From: Paracoccus methylovorus
GTDB lineage: Bacteria > Pseudomonadota > Alphaproteobacteria > Rhodobacterales > Rhodobacteraceae
DNA length: 64,000 nt
Assembly (NCBI RefSeq): GCF_016919705.1
Contig: NZ_CP070368.1
Span: 124,001 to 188,000 of the forward strand
Reading direction: 5' to 3'
The translations under genes and the position numbers were made by a program. The notes under the pieces are model-generated. The model did not search any database, was not told the DNA's origin, and saw only the letters and a program-made list of their open reading frames with translations. Positions 54,805 to 63,231 of the stretch are shown piece after piece (the stretch's first letter is position 1; every line of letters begins with the position of its first letter).

Positions 54805-55940
54805 CCGCGGCGCCGTTTTCCTTTGCCTTACCGGGGCGGGTGATTTTCGGACGCAGTGAGGCGCAGAAGGCGCCGGCCTTGATCTGCGCCCATGGCCGAC
54901 GCGGCGTCCTGGTGCATGGCGCGACCCCCACCCGTGCCCTCTGGCTGCTTGATGCCCTGCGCGAGCAGGGGGCCGAGGTCACGACCATTGCCTGCGCGAC
55001 CGAGCCAACCTTGCCCATGCTGGAAGACGCGCTATCGCGTGCCAAGGGGTTCGGCGCCGACTGGGTCGTGGCACTTGGCGGTGGCGCGGCGTTGGATCTG
55101 GGCAAGGCTCTGGCGGCACTGATCCCGGCGCCGGGCGGGATCATGGATCATCTTGAGGTTGTGGGCCGCGGCCTGCCGCTGGCTGCGCCGCCCTTGCCCT
55201 ATATCGCGTTGCCCACCACTGCCGGCACCGGGGCCGAGGCCACGCGCAACGCGGTGATCGGCCTGCCTCGACATGGCCGCAAGGTCTCGATCCGGGATGA
55301 ACGGATGCTGCCGCGCCTTGCCATTGTCGATCCGGCGCTGACCGATCATTGCCCGCGTGCGGTGACTCTGGCCTCTGGCCTTGATGCGCTGGCGCAGGTG
55401 ATCGAGCCTTATGTCTCGGCCCGCGCCACGCCCTTTACCGATGCACTCACCCGCCCGGCCATTGGCTTGGGTCTTGGGGCGCTGGTCCGACTAATGCGGG
55501 CTGAGGATGAGGGCGCGCGCGATCTGCTGGCATGGGTCAGCCTTTCGGGCGGCATTGCACTGGCCAATGGCGGATTGGGCGCGGTGCATGGGCTTGCCGG
55601 CGTGATCGGCGGCGTGACACCGGCCGCGCATGGCGCGATCTGCGGCGCTTTGCTGGGGCCGGTTCTGGCGATGAACCGCGATCATGCCCCTGATACCGGT
55701 CGCATCAACGAGGTCTGCCGCGAGATCGCCGGCATCCTTGGCTGCGACGCGGCCGAGGCCCCGCAGGCGCTGGCCCAATGGGCGCGCGAGGCGGGCTTGC
55801 CGGGCCTGATCGCGCAGGGGCTGGACCCAGCCCGGCACGAGGCGGTGGCCGAGGCCTCGCTGGCCAGTTCCTCGATGAAGGGCAATCCCTTTGCGGTCAC
55901 GGTCCCGCAACTGTGCAAGGTCTTGCGCGCGGCAGGCTAA
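54801..55940 (+). CDS. Iron-type (group III) alcohol dehydrogenase with altered metal site
   Basis: Fe-ADH superfamily protein (379 aa). NAD motif [35 protein letters not shown], and the metal region are clear. In FucO the ligands are Asp, His (D-A-L-T-H), His and His. Here the first block reads [15 protein letters not shown], with Gln where the second ligand normally is; the later [10 protein letters not shown] and PAAHGAICG keep two His. Coupled translation with glpK suggests a role in glycerol or C3-alcohol oxidation, but the substrate is unknown. A changed or metal-free site is possible, as in maleylacetate reductases. Confidence 0.85.
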
Positions 55941-56229
55941 TGCCGGCGGTGCGGGACTGCGTTTTTTCAGGGCCGGACTGGTTGCAAACCATCCGTTGGC
56001 CGGCGCGGATTGCACAGGCGTCGCAAAACCACGCCGCCTTGTCGCAATAGCGGCTGACCCTGGCGGCAAGCAGTTGGAAAAAGGCATCAACGGGGATAGA
56101 GGCAAAGCAGGGACGGACAGGCCCAAAGAATTGGGGCTTGTGCATGCCGGCGCCTGCGCTATCCGCGAGCGGGACGATTGGCCCATGCCGTTCAAGTCAC
56201 GAATGCGGAATGCGAAGGAGATAGGGCCT
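55941..56229. other. 289-base spacer upstream of folD, no gene seen
   Basis: No convincing ORF. It contains GGTTGCAAACC (55980-55990), a small imperfect palindrome, and repeated TCGCAA words, which could be regulator sites. The folD ribosome-binding site AAGGAG lies at its right end. Confidence 0.5.
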
Positions 56230-57120
56230 ATGGGGGCAAGGATCATCGACGGCAAGGCTTTTGCGGGACAGTTGCGTGGTCGTGTTGCGGCTGCGGTTAA
56301 GCGGCTGCAGGCAGAGCACGGGGTGACGCCCGGTCTGGCGGTGGTGCTGGTAGGCGAGGATCCGGCATCGCAGGTTTATGTACGTAACAAGGGCATCCAG
56401 ACCCGTGAGGCTGGCATGAACTCTTGGGAGCATAAGCTGCCGGCAGCGACCTCCGAGGCCGATCTGCTGGCGCTGATCACGCGGCTGAATGCCGATCCGG
56501 CCGTGCATGGCATTCTGGTGCAACTGCCGCTGCCCACACATGTGAATGCCGAGGCGGTGCTTAACGCCATTGATCCTGCCAAGGACGTGGATGGGTTCCA
56601 TATTCTCAACGTCGGTCTTTTGGGTACGGGGCAGAAATCCATGGTGCCCTGCACTCCGCTGGGTTGCCTGATGATGCTGCGGGAGCAGTTGGGCGAGCTT
56701 TCCGGTCTGAACGCGGTCGTGGTCGGGCGCAGCAATATCGTCGGCAAGCCGATGGCGCAGCTGCTTCTGAATGAAAGCTGCACCGTGACCATTGCCCATT
56801 CGCGTACCCGCGATCTGGCCGGGGTCTGCCGCCGCGCCGATATCCTGGTCGCCGCCGTCGGCCGGCCGCGGATGATCCCCGGCAACTGGATCAAGCCGGG
56901 CGCCACGGTGATCGACGTCGGTATCAATCGCATCGAGGAGGGTGGCCGCAACAGACTGGTCGGCGACGTGGATTTCGACAGCGCCGTTCAGGTCGCGGGC
57001 GCCATTACGCCGGTGCCGGGCGGGGTCGGGCCGATGACCATCGCCTGCCTTCTGGCCAATACCCTGACTGCCTGTTGCCGGGCCGGTGGGCTGCCCGAGC
57101 CAGAGGGGCTGGCTGCCTGA
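56230..57120 (+). CDS. folD: Methylenetetrahydrofolate dehydrogenase/cyclohydrolase FolD
   Basis: Bifunctional folate enzyme (296 aa) linking 5,10-methylene-THF, methenyl-THF and 10-formyl-THF. The catalytic Lys lies in QVYVRNKG (about residue 56). [20 protein letters not shown] and PAKDVDGFH are the folate-site blocks. [17 protein letters not shown] and TVTIAHSRT are the NADP-binding segment, and [17 protein letters not shown] ends the protein. The start at 56230 follows AAGGAGATAGGGCCT; a longer frame reaches back into adh and is unlikely. It is next to purU, giving a formyl-THF supply and release pair. Confidence 0.96.
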   Translation: MGARIIDGKAFAGQLRGRVAAAVKRLQAEHGVTPGLAVVLVGEDPASQVYVRNKGIQTREAGMNSWEHKLPAATSEADLLALITRLNADPAVHGILVQLPLPTHVNAEAVLNAIDPAKDVDGFHILNVGLLGTGQKSMVPCTPLGCLMMLREQLGELSGLNAVVVGRSNIVGKPMAQLLLNESCTVTIAHSRTRDLAGVCRRADILVAAVGRPRMIPGNWIKPGATVIDVGINRIEEGGRNRLVGDVDFDSAVQVAGAITPVPGGVGPMTIACLLANTLTACCRAGGLPEPEGLAA

Positions 57121-57121
57121 C

Positions 57122-57203
57122 GGGGGCTCTGCCCCCCGCGCCTTGCGCGCCCCTGATGGGGCCCGCAAAACGCTCCCCCCGGGATATTTTGCACACGGAA
57201 GAA
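57122..57203 (+). repeat. Composite intergenic repeat after folD: three hairpins plus GGGATATTTTGC box
   Basis: Three consecutive small hairpins, GGGGGC/GCCCCC (57122-57127, 57131-57136), GCGC/GCGC (57138-57141, 57145-57148) and CCCC/GGGG (57050s numbering shifted to 57150-57153, 57158-57161), are followed by GGGATATTTTGCACACGGAAGAA (57181-57203, given here in one read). The box recurs inverted after purU (58169-58190) and in diverged form at 24781. It probably doubles as the folD terminator. Confidence 0.7.
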
Positions 57204-57236
57204 TAACAGGGCCTTGCCCTATCAGTGGAGAGCCAG

Positions 57237-58121
57237 ATGAAGAAATATACGCTGACGGTCGCCTGTCCCTCGACGCGCGGTATCGTCGCTACAGTGGCCG
57301 GCTTTCTGGCCGAGCATGGCTGCAACATTACCGACAGCTCGCAGTTCGACGATACCGAGACGGGCCAATTCTTCATGCGCGTCAGCTTTATCTCGGAACA
57401 AGGGGTGGGGCTGGAAGAGCTGCGCGAAGGTCTGGCGGGCCCGGCCAAGCCCTTCGATATGCAATACGCCATTCATGACGAATCCTCGAAAATGAAGGTC
57501 GTGATCATGGTCAGCCGCTTTGGCCATTGTCTGAACGACCTGCTTTATCGCTGGCGCATTGGCGCCTTGCCGATCGATATCGTGGCGGTGATCTCGAACC
57601 ACATGGACTACCAGAAGGTGGTGGTGAACCACGACATTCCGTTCCATTGTATCAAGGTCACCAAGGCGAACAAGCCCCAGGCCGAGGCGCAGCTGACGGC
57701 AGTGGTCGAGGATTCGGGGGCCGAGTTGGTGGTGCTGGCACGCTATATGCAGGTGCTGTCGGACGAGCTTTGCCGCAAGATGTCTGGGCGGATCATCAAT
57801 ATCCATCATTCATTCCTGCCGTCGTTCAAGGGCGCCAACCCCTACAAGCAGGCCTATGAGCGCGGGGTGAAGCTGATCGGCGCGACCTCGCATTACGTCA
57901 CCGCCGACTTGGACGAGGGCCCGATCATCGAGCAGGACATCATCCGTGTGACCCATGCCCAATCTCCCGAGGATTATGTCAGCCTTGGCCGCGATGTGGA
58001 AAGCCAGGTGCTGGCCCGCGCCATTCACGCCCATATCCATCGCCGGGTGTTTCTGAACGGCAACAAGACCGTCGTCTTTCCAGCATCCCCCGGAAGCTAT
58101 GCCAGCGAACGCATGGGATAA
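57237..58121 (+). CDS. purU: Formyltetrahydrofolate deformylase PurU
   Basis: Hydrolyses 10-formyl-THF to THF and formate (294 aa). An N-terminal ACT domain (residues 4-88: LTVACPSTRGIVATVAGFLA, then SSQFDDTETGQFFMRVSF) precedes the formyltransferase-fold hydrolase. Catalytic residues are in RIINIHHSFLPSFKGANPY (Asn, His) and the Asp of SHYVTADLDEGPIIEQD. The start is the ATG at 57237; a GTG 12 bases earlier is possible. Enzymes of this kind balance folate pools, and in methylotrophic relatives release formate for oxidation. It is flanked by inverted copies of an intergenic repeat. Confidence 0.95.
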   Translation: MKKYTLTVACPSTRGIVATVAGFLAEHGCNITDSSQFDDTETGQFFMRVSFISEQGVGLEELREGLAGPAKPFDMQYAIHDESSKMKVVIMVSRFGHCLNDLLYRWRIGALPIDIVAVISNHMDYQKVVVNHDIPFHCIKVTKANKPQAEAQLTAVVEDSGAELVVLARYMQVLSDELCRKMSGRIINIHHSFLPSFKGANPYKQAYERGVKLIGATSHYVTADLDEGPIIEQDIIRVTHAQSPEDYVSLGRDVESQVLARAIHAHIHRRVFLNGNKTVVFPASPGSYASERMG

Positions 58122-58131
58122 AAACGGTGCG

Positions 58132-58154
58132 GGGCGACCATCGGGTCGCCCTTT
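58132..58154 (+). terminator. Intrinsic terminator of purU
   Basis: Eight-base perfect stem GGGCGACC (58132-58139) with GGTCGCCC (58144-58151), four-base loop ATCG, followed by TTTCAC, ten bases after the purU stop. Confidence 0.75.
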
Positions 58155-58168
58155 CACAATGGGTTGAA

Positions 58169-58190
58169 CTCTTCCGTGGCAAAATATCCC
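58169..58190 (-). repeat. Inverted copy of the GGGATATTTTGC repeat
   Basis: On the minus strand it reads GGGATATTTTGCCACGGAAGAG; it differs from the copy at 57181 by one missing base and the last position. It lies between purU and the convergent sulP gene. Confidence 0.75.
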
Positions 58191-58248
58191 CGCCGGAGGC
58201 AGGAAAGGGTAAAGTCAACGCAAGGGCGGAGAGTCCAGGCAAAACCCG

Positions 58249-59925
58249 TCAGGAAACCCGCCGCCGACGCAGCGCCTCGTCCACCGTGGGCGCATAGCGC
58301 ACCAATGGGCGGCGCAACCCGTGTGCGAGCAATGCGCGGCGTATGTCACGGCTGGAGCCGGTCAGCCACAGTTCCACACCGCGGCGTTGGGCCTTGTGCG
58401 CCAGCCCCTCGATCATATGCGCGCCGGTCGAATCCAGAAAGGGCACGGCGCTGAAATCCACCACCAGCACGCGGAACCCGTCCTGAATACGGTCCAGCAC
58501 CGAGCCGATCGAAGCCGTGGCGCCAAAGAACAGCGCGCCCGAGATGCGATAGACCACGACATCGCGCGGCTGCGGCTGGTCAGGCCGCAGGTGGTCGCTG
58601 TCCGCCATATCGGCGCCGACCAGCGGCGTGTTGGCCTCGACCCCGACAGCCTGGCTCATGCGCTGGATGAACAGCACCGAACCGAGCGCCAGTCCCACGA
58701 CGATGGCTTCGGTCAGGTCGCGGAAGATGGTGAGCAGGAAGGTGACTGTCAGCACCGCCGCCTCTCCCCAGCCTGAGCGCAAGAGGATCGCGATGGCGGG
58801 CTTTTCGATCATGTTCCATGATACGACTGCCAGCACCCCGGCCAGCGCGGCCAGCGGAATGTACGAGGCAAGCGGCGCGGCGGCCAGCATGAAGACCAGC
58901 AGGAACAGCGCATGCAGCATTCCCGCGACGGGTCCGTGCGCGCCGGATCGCACATTGGTGGCGGTGCGCGCGATGGTGCCGGTGACGCAAATGCCTCCGA
59001 ACAGCGCCGAGCCTATATTGGCCACGCCCTGCGCCACCAGTTCGCAGTTCGAGCGGTGACGACGGCCGGTCATGCCATCCGCGACCACGGCAGACAGCAG
59101 CGATTCGATAGAGCCAAGCAGTGTCAGCGAGATGGCCGCAGGCAAAAGCGTCATCGCCTTCGCGACCGAAAACTCCGGCAGGGCCGGGGCGGGCAGGGTC
59201 GAGGGGATGCCGCCGAACCGGCTGCCGATGGTTGCGACATCCGCCCCGGTCGCGGCGATGAAACCTGCGGCCAGTGTCACGGCGATCAACATGCCCGGCC
59301 AATGCGGTCGGACGCGCTTTAGCCCCAGGATCACCGCAATGGTCCCCAGCGCGATCCCCAGGGCGGCCGGGGACAGGCTGGCGCGGGCGTGCCAGAGGGC
59401 GGGGATCTTTTCGATCAACTCGCCCGGTTCATCCGCCAGTGTCAGGCCGAGGATCTCTTTGATCTGGCTGGTGAAGATGATGACGGCGATGCCGGCGGTA
59501 AAGCCGATCGTCACCGGAAACGGGATAAACTTGATGAATGTGCCCAGCCGTAGCAGACCGATGGCGATCATCAGCATACCCGACATGAAGGTTGCCAGGA
59601 TCAGTCCGGACATGCCGTGTTGTGCGACGATGCCCGCGACCAGCACGATGAACGCCCCCGCCGGCCCGCCGACCTGATAGCGCGAGCCGCCAAGAGCCGA
59701 GACGAGGAAGCCGCCGATGATCGCCGTATACAGCCCCTGCGCAGGCGAGGCGCCCGAGGCGATGGCGATAGCCATCGACAGTGGCAAGGCCACGATGGCG
59801 ACGGTCAGGCCGGCAACCGCATCGGCGCGCAACTGCGCGACGCCATAGCCTTCACGCAGGACGGTAATCAGTTTGGGGGTAAACAGCGGCGCAAATCCGG
59901 GCGCTGCGATCGGCTGCTGGTTCAT
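58249..59925 (-). CDS. SulP-family inorganic anion transporter with STAS domain
   Basis: Inner-membrane anion transporter (558 aa), sulfate, bicarbonate or dicarboxylate by family. About 12-14 helices with AVAGLTVAIVALPLSMAIAI (SulP signature region) and GLYTAIIGGFLVSALGGSRYQVGGP split over two helices, then FTAGIAVIIF. A cytosolic STAS domain covers about residues 440-555 (VVYRISGALFFGATAS, VDFSAVPFLDSTGAHMIEGL). The ATG at 59925 is preferred to a GTG at 59937. A small XRE regulator lies 67 bases upstream on the same strand. Anion specificity cannot be read. Confidence 0.92.
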   Translation of the reverse strand: MNQQPIAAPGFAPLFTPKLITVLREGYGVAQLRADAVAGLTVAIVALPLSMAIAIASGASPAQGLYTAIIGGFLVSALGGSRYQVGGPAGAFIVLVAGIVAQHGMSGLILATFMSGMLMIAIGLLRLGTFIKFIPFPVTIGFTAGIAVIIFTSQIKEILGLTLADEPGELIEKIPALWHARASLSPAALGIALGTIAVILGLKRVRPHWPGMLIAVTLAAGFIAATGADVATIGSRFGGIPSTLPAPALPEFSVAKAMTLLPAAISLTLLGSIESLLSAVVADGMTGRRHRSNCELVAQGVANIGSALFGGICVTGTIARTATNVRSGAHGPVAGMLHALFLLVFMLAAAPLASYIPLAALAGVLAVVSWNMIEKPAIAILLRSGWGEAAVLTVTFLLTIFRDLTEAIVVGLALGSVLFIQRMSQAVGVEANTPLVGADMADSDHLRPDQPQPRDVVVYRISGALFFGATASIGSVLDRIQDGFRVLVVDFSAVPFLDSTGAHMIEGLAHKAQRRGVELWLTGSSRDIRRALLAHGLRRPLVRYAPTVDEALRRRRVS

Positions 59926-59992
59926 CTGTGGCCGCACCTTCGTGAAAGGGGGCGGCGGGATCGTCGGCTTTCGTCGGCGCTCGCCGTCGCGA

Positions 59993-60250
59993 TTACGTCT
60001 TGGGACCGGATTTCAGCCGGACGCCACGTCCGCCCGAGTTGCTGACGACGCCTTCGCCGATCAGCTCGATGCCTGCGGCCTCCAGCGCCTCGACCACGCG
60101 GGCCAGGCTTTCGACCACACCGCGGACATTGCCGTCGCTTGCCTCCATGCGCTGGATCGTCGGAACCGACAGGCCGGACATTTCTGCCAGTCGCTTCTGG
60201 TCGATGCCAAGCAGCGCACGCGCCGCGCGCATCTGGGCCGAGGTCAGCAT
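59993..60250 (-). CDS. XRE-family HTH regulator
   Basis: 85-residue helix-turn-helix protein: MRAARALLGIDQKRLAEMSG and LSVPTIQRMEASDGNVRGVV form the HTH, followed by a helix (LARVVEALEAAGIELIG) and a basic tail. The IELIGEG ending after the HTH is common in small XRE proteins of alphaproteobacteria. It has a 7-5-7 palindrome upstream (60282-60300), suggesting autoregulation, and may control sulP. Confidence 0.85.
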   Translation of the reverse strand: MLTSAQMRAARALLGIDQKRLAEMSGLSVPTIQRMEASDGNVRGVVESLARVVEALEAAGIELIGEGVVSNSGGRGVRLKSGPKT

Positions 60251-60281
60251 GGGTGATTTCCAGTCATTGATAATGCATGGC

Positions 60282-60300
60282 TATCATAGTGATTATGATA
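60282..60300. promoter_or_regulatory. Palindromic operator upstream of the XRE gene
   Basis: TATCATA-GTGAT-TATGATA, perfect seven-base arms, 32 bases from the XRE start, in a distinctly A+T-rich 80-base stretch that includes further ATTGATAATG and ATCATTAT words. Fits a dimeric HTH autorepressor site. Confidence 0.6.
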
Positions 60301-60334
60301 CTTCAAATATCATTATTCGGAGTTGAGAATGGAC

Positions 60335-60359
60335 AAAAAGGCCCTGGGAAAGGGCCTTT
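60335..60359 (-). terminator. Intrinsic terminator of the TonB-dependent receptor gene
   Basis: Stem AAAGGCCC (60337-60344) with GGGCCTTT (60352-60359), seven-base loop, and TTTTT on the minus strand, 20 bases past the stop. Confidence 0.85.
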
Positions 60360-60378
60360 AAGTTTCAGATGCGGTGGA

Positions 60379-62361
60379 TCAGAAGTCCATCTTGACGCCA
60401 AGCGTGACCGTGCGACCCGGAGCCCAAAGAGGGTCCACATCGCGCGGACCGCCCTGAACATAGCTTGAACGTTCGTAATAGGCTTCATCGAAGAGGTTGT
60501 TGACGTTCAGCTGAACAGCGATGTTTTTGTAGTTCTGTGGCCGCCATTCGCCGTAAAGGTTGACTACGGTGTAGGAATCGTGGGCTGCGAAACCGGCTTC
60601 CTGCATCTCTGCGGTCGAAAGCTTGCCGGCCCATTCGATGGTGCCGCCGACCTTCAGGTTATATTGCGGGATTTCCTGATCGATGAACAGCGTGGCCAGT
60701 TCACCGACTGGCATGACGGTCCCACCCTGCGGAAGGACGTTGGTGCCGTTCTGAGTCACGTCCGCCTTGGTGAACGAGCCGCCGATCCGGCCTGTGCCCC
60801 AGCTATAGGCAGCCTGCATCGTAAAGCCTTTGCTGCGATAGTCGTCCGCATTCTCAAGATAGCCAACGGTTGTATTGTATTCGCCCAGACCTTTCAGCTT
60901 GGTGTCGAAATAGGTCAGGTTGCCGGTCCAGTTGCCTTGGTTCGCGTTCAGGCCGACCTTGATGTTGGATGCCTCGGCAGGCCGGTAATCGGGGTTGGTC
61001 GTAAAGCTTTCGTCCCGCGCATGCAGCAAGCCGTATTCCCCGACCTGATAGCCAAGCCAGGTATGCGAGGCCCCTGCAAAAACCTCGTATCCTTCAGAGA
61101 ATTCATAAGAGGCCGTCCCGTTTACGCTGGCACCTGTGTCGGTAAAGCGATTGTTGTGCCAATCGGTGAAGCGGTGATGATCCACCCGAATGCCCGTGGA
61201 CAGGTCGATGCCGTTATCGAACTCGAACCGGCCCTGCACGAAGGCGCCGATCTGCATGGTCTCCAGCGTCCAGACGCCCAGCCCCGCGTCGCCGAAATTG
61301 TCGACACGATAGTCGTTATATGCCCAGTCCACCCCGGCGGTGATCCGGCCCTGATCCAGTGTGAAGGTGTTCTTCATCACCCCTCCGACGGTCGAGGATT
61401 CCAGGTCCATATCGCCATTGGTCAGGCGGGGAGGTATCGCGGCATAGTTCGGGCGCCAGTACCCATTGCGCGCGAAATAGACCATTGCCTCGGGATCCCA
61501 GTTATCGGTAGGCGAGACAGCCGTATACTTGAGGCTGACCGAGTTGCGGGTCACATTCAATGGAAATACCTCGTCCGTCTGACCAAGATCCATATTCATC
61601 TTGATGACGCGGTCGGTGTTATCCTTGTTGTATTCGTAGGCCAGTTCGATCCGATGACCTTCGAATTCATAACCGAATTTGGTGAGCACCCCCCGGGTCG
61701 CGGGCTCGGTGCCGGGCATTTCGCGGCCGTTTCCTGCTTCGTAATTGTCTCCGTTGGCGCCATGGACCATGGCAAACCAGTCGAAGCCCTCATAGACACC
61801 GAAACCGGCAAGACTGCCGGAGATGCCGCGACCGTTGCTGCCATAGGACAGGCCGACACGGCCGCCCTGATTGCGGCCGTCGGTCAGCAGGTCGCGCGCG
61901 CCGACCGTTTCATAGCGCACAGCACCTGCAGCGGCGCCGAAGCCTGCATCGGCAGCAGCGGCGCCGGCCTCGACCTCGACCGATCTGAGGAAGGCGGGAT
62001 CGATCACATTCGATCCGGTGTGGTGCCAACTGGTAACGCCCTGCGGCACGCCATCTACTGTTACGGCAAGGTTCGATTGCTCCATGCCGAACACATGGAT
62101 GCGCTTGGAGGGGCCTGCTCCGCCCGAAACAGTAATGGCCGAATTCCGCGAGAACAGTTCTGACACATCGGCCGGCTGTATCGCTTGAATATCCTCGGGG
62201 GTGACGGACACGCCACCTGTCGCCTCGACATTTTCTTGTCCCGAGGACACCAGCGTAATCGGGTCCAGAACCACGGTGTTTTGGTTGTCCTGGGCGTAGA
62301 GTGCTGTCGTCAGAGCAAGCGAGGACACCCCCGCCAGAGCGATGATTCCGTATCTTTTCAT
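60379..62361 (-). CDS. TonB-dependent outer-membrane receptor
   Basis: Ligand-gated outer-membrane transporter (660 aa). Signal peptide 1-23 (ending LYA). The plug domain (about 45-160) contains PADVSELFSRNSAITVSGGA, RIHVFGMEQSNLAVTVDGVP and LRSVEVEAGAAAADAGFGA. The 22-strand barrel follows, and the last residues end in aromatic Phe (TLGVKMDF). A TonB box near the start (NTVVLDPITLV) is plausible. The barrel recalls hemoglobin/transferrin- or haem-type receptors, but the haem FRAP-NPNL motif was not seen. No periplasmic binding or ABC gene is adjacent, so the ligand is unassigned. The upstream region is A+T-rich; no certain Fur/RirA/Irr site. Confidence 0.9.
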   Translation of the reverse strand: MKRYGIIALAGVSSLALTTALYAQDNQNTVVLDPITLVSSGQENVEATGGVSVTPEDIQAIQPADVSELFSRNSAITVSGGAGPSKRIHVFGMEQSNLAVTVDGVPQGVTSWHHTGSNVIDPAFLRSVEVEAGAAAADAGFGAAAGAVRYETVGARDLLTDGRNQGGRVGLSYGSNGRGISGSLAGFGVYEGFDWFAMVHGANGDNYEAGNGREMPGTEPATRGVLTKFGYEFEGHRIELAYEYNKDNTDRVIKMNMDLGQTDEVFPLNVTRNSVSLKYTAVSPTDNWDPEAMVYFARNGYWRPNYAAIPPRLTNGDMDLESSTVGGVMKNTFTLDQGRITAGVDWAYNDYRVDNFGDAGLGVWTLETMQIGAFVQGRFEFDNGIDLSTGIRVDHHRFTDWHNNRFTDTGASVNGTASYEFSEGYEVFAGASHTWLGYQVGEYGLLHARDESFTTNPDYRPAEASNIKVGLNANQGNWTGNLTYFDTKLKGLGEYNTTVGYLENADDYRSKGFTMQAAYSWGTGRIGGSFTKADVTQNGTNVLPQGGTVMPVGELATLFIDQEIPQYNLKVGGTIEWAGKLSTAEMQEAGFAAHDSYTVVNLYGEWRPQNYKNIAVQLNVNNLFDEAYYERSSYVQGGPRDVDPLWAPGRTVTLGVKMDF

Positions 62362-62482
62362 TGTGATAGCCTTGGGCTGTATAGAGCTGTGATGCGATTT
62401 ATAGACTTGGAGTCCGAATGCACAAGTATTTTACTCGGGAATAGGTAATTCGATACTGATATTCTCGGAACTGTTGCGTACC

Positions 62483-62507
62483 CGCGTCACATCGCCTTAG
62501 TGACGCG
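62483..62507. promoter_or_regulatory. Inverted repeat between the TonB receptor and rnd genes
   Basis: Perfect eight-base arms CGCGTCAC (62483-62490) and GTGACGCG (62500-62507) with a nine-base spacer, 122 bases upstream of the TonB receptor start. It could be a regulator site for the divergent pair or a structural element. No regulator is assigned. Confidence 0.45.
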
Positions 62508-62606
62508 AAGATAGGCCGGCGACTGCCCAGTCTTGCCGCCGGGGCTGGCGCAAACAGGGGTAATGGGGTTACAGCAAAGCCTGACCCGCAGCCCGAGAAG
62601 TCATAG

Positions 62607-63221
62607 ATGAGCATCAATCTTTATCAAAACGACCTGCCGGACGATCTGGACCTGGGTCCGGTCGTGGCCATTGATACCGAGACGATGGGGCTCGACCCTC
62701 GCCGCGACCGGTTGTGTCTGGTGCAACTCTCCTCGGGCGACGGCAATGCGCATCTGGTGCAGATCGCCCGCGGCCAGCACGAGGCGCCCAACCTGATGCG
62801 GATGCTGACCGATCCGGCTGTGCTGAAGCTGTTCCACTTTGGCCGTTTCGATATCGCCGCGCTGGAAGCCGCCTTTGGGGTGGTGACCAAGCCGGTCTGG
62901 TGCACCAAGATCGCGTCGAAGATGGTGCGCACCTTTACCGACCGGCACGGACTGAAATACCTGCTTTCGGAAGTTGTCGGCGTCGATATTTCCAAGCAGC
63001 AGCAGACCAGCGACTGGGGCGCGGCAGAGCTGTCCGAAGCGCAGCTGGAATATGCCGCCTCGGACGTGCTGTATCTGCATGCGCTGAAAGCCGGGCTGGA
63101 AAAACGGCTGGAGCGCGAGGGGCGGCTGGGTCTGGCCCAGGCCTGTTTCGATTTCCTTCCCGCCCGGGCCCATCTGGACCTGCTGGGCTGGGGGGATGAA
63201 AACGACATCTTCCATCACTAG
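62607..63221 (+). CDS. Ribonuclease D-like 3'-5' exonuclease (catalytic domain only)
   Basis: DEDDy exonuclease (204 aa) for RNA 3' trimming. Motifs: Exo I AIDTETMGLDP (Asp, Glu), Exo II FHFGRFDIAALE (Asp), Exo III YAASDVLYLHAL (Tyr, Asp). RNase D of E. coli is about 375 residues with two HRDC domains; these are absent, as is common for short alphaproteobacterial paralogues. The stop is ten bases before kdsD, the usual order in Rhodobacterales, where lpt genes and rpoN then follow. Confidence 0.9.
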   Translation: MSINLYQNDLPDDLDLGPVVAIDTETMGLDPRRDRLCLVQLSSGDGNAHLVQIARGQHEAPNLMRMLTDPAVLKLFHFGRFDIAALEAAFGVVTKPVWCTKIASKMVRTFTDRHGLKYLLSEVVGVDISKQQQTSDWGAAELSEAQLEYAASDVLYLHALKAGLEKRLEREGRLGLAQACFDFLPARAHLDLLGWGDENDIFHH

Positions 63222-63231
63222 GTTGCGGGTC

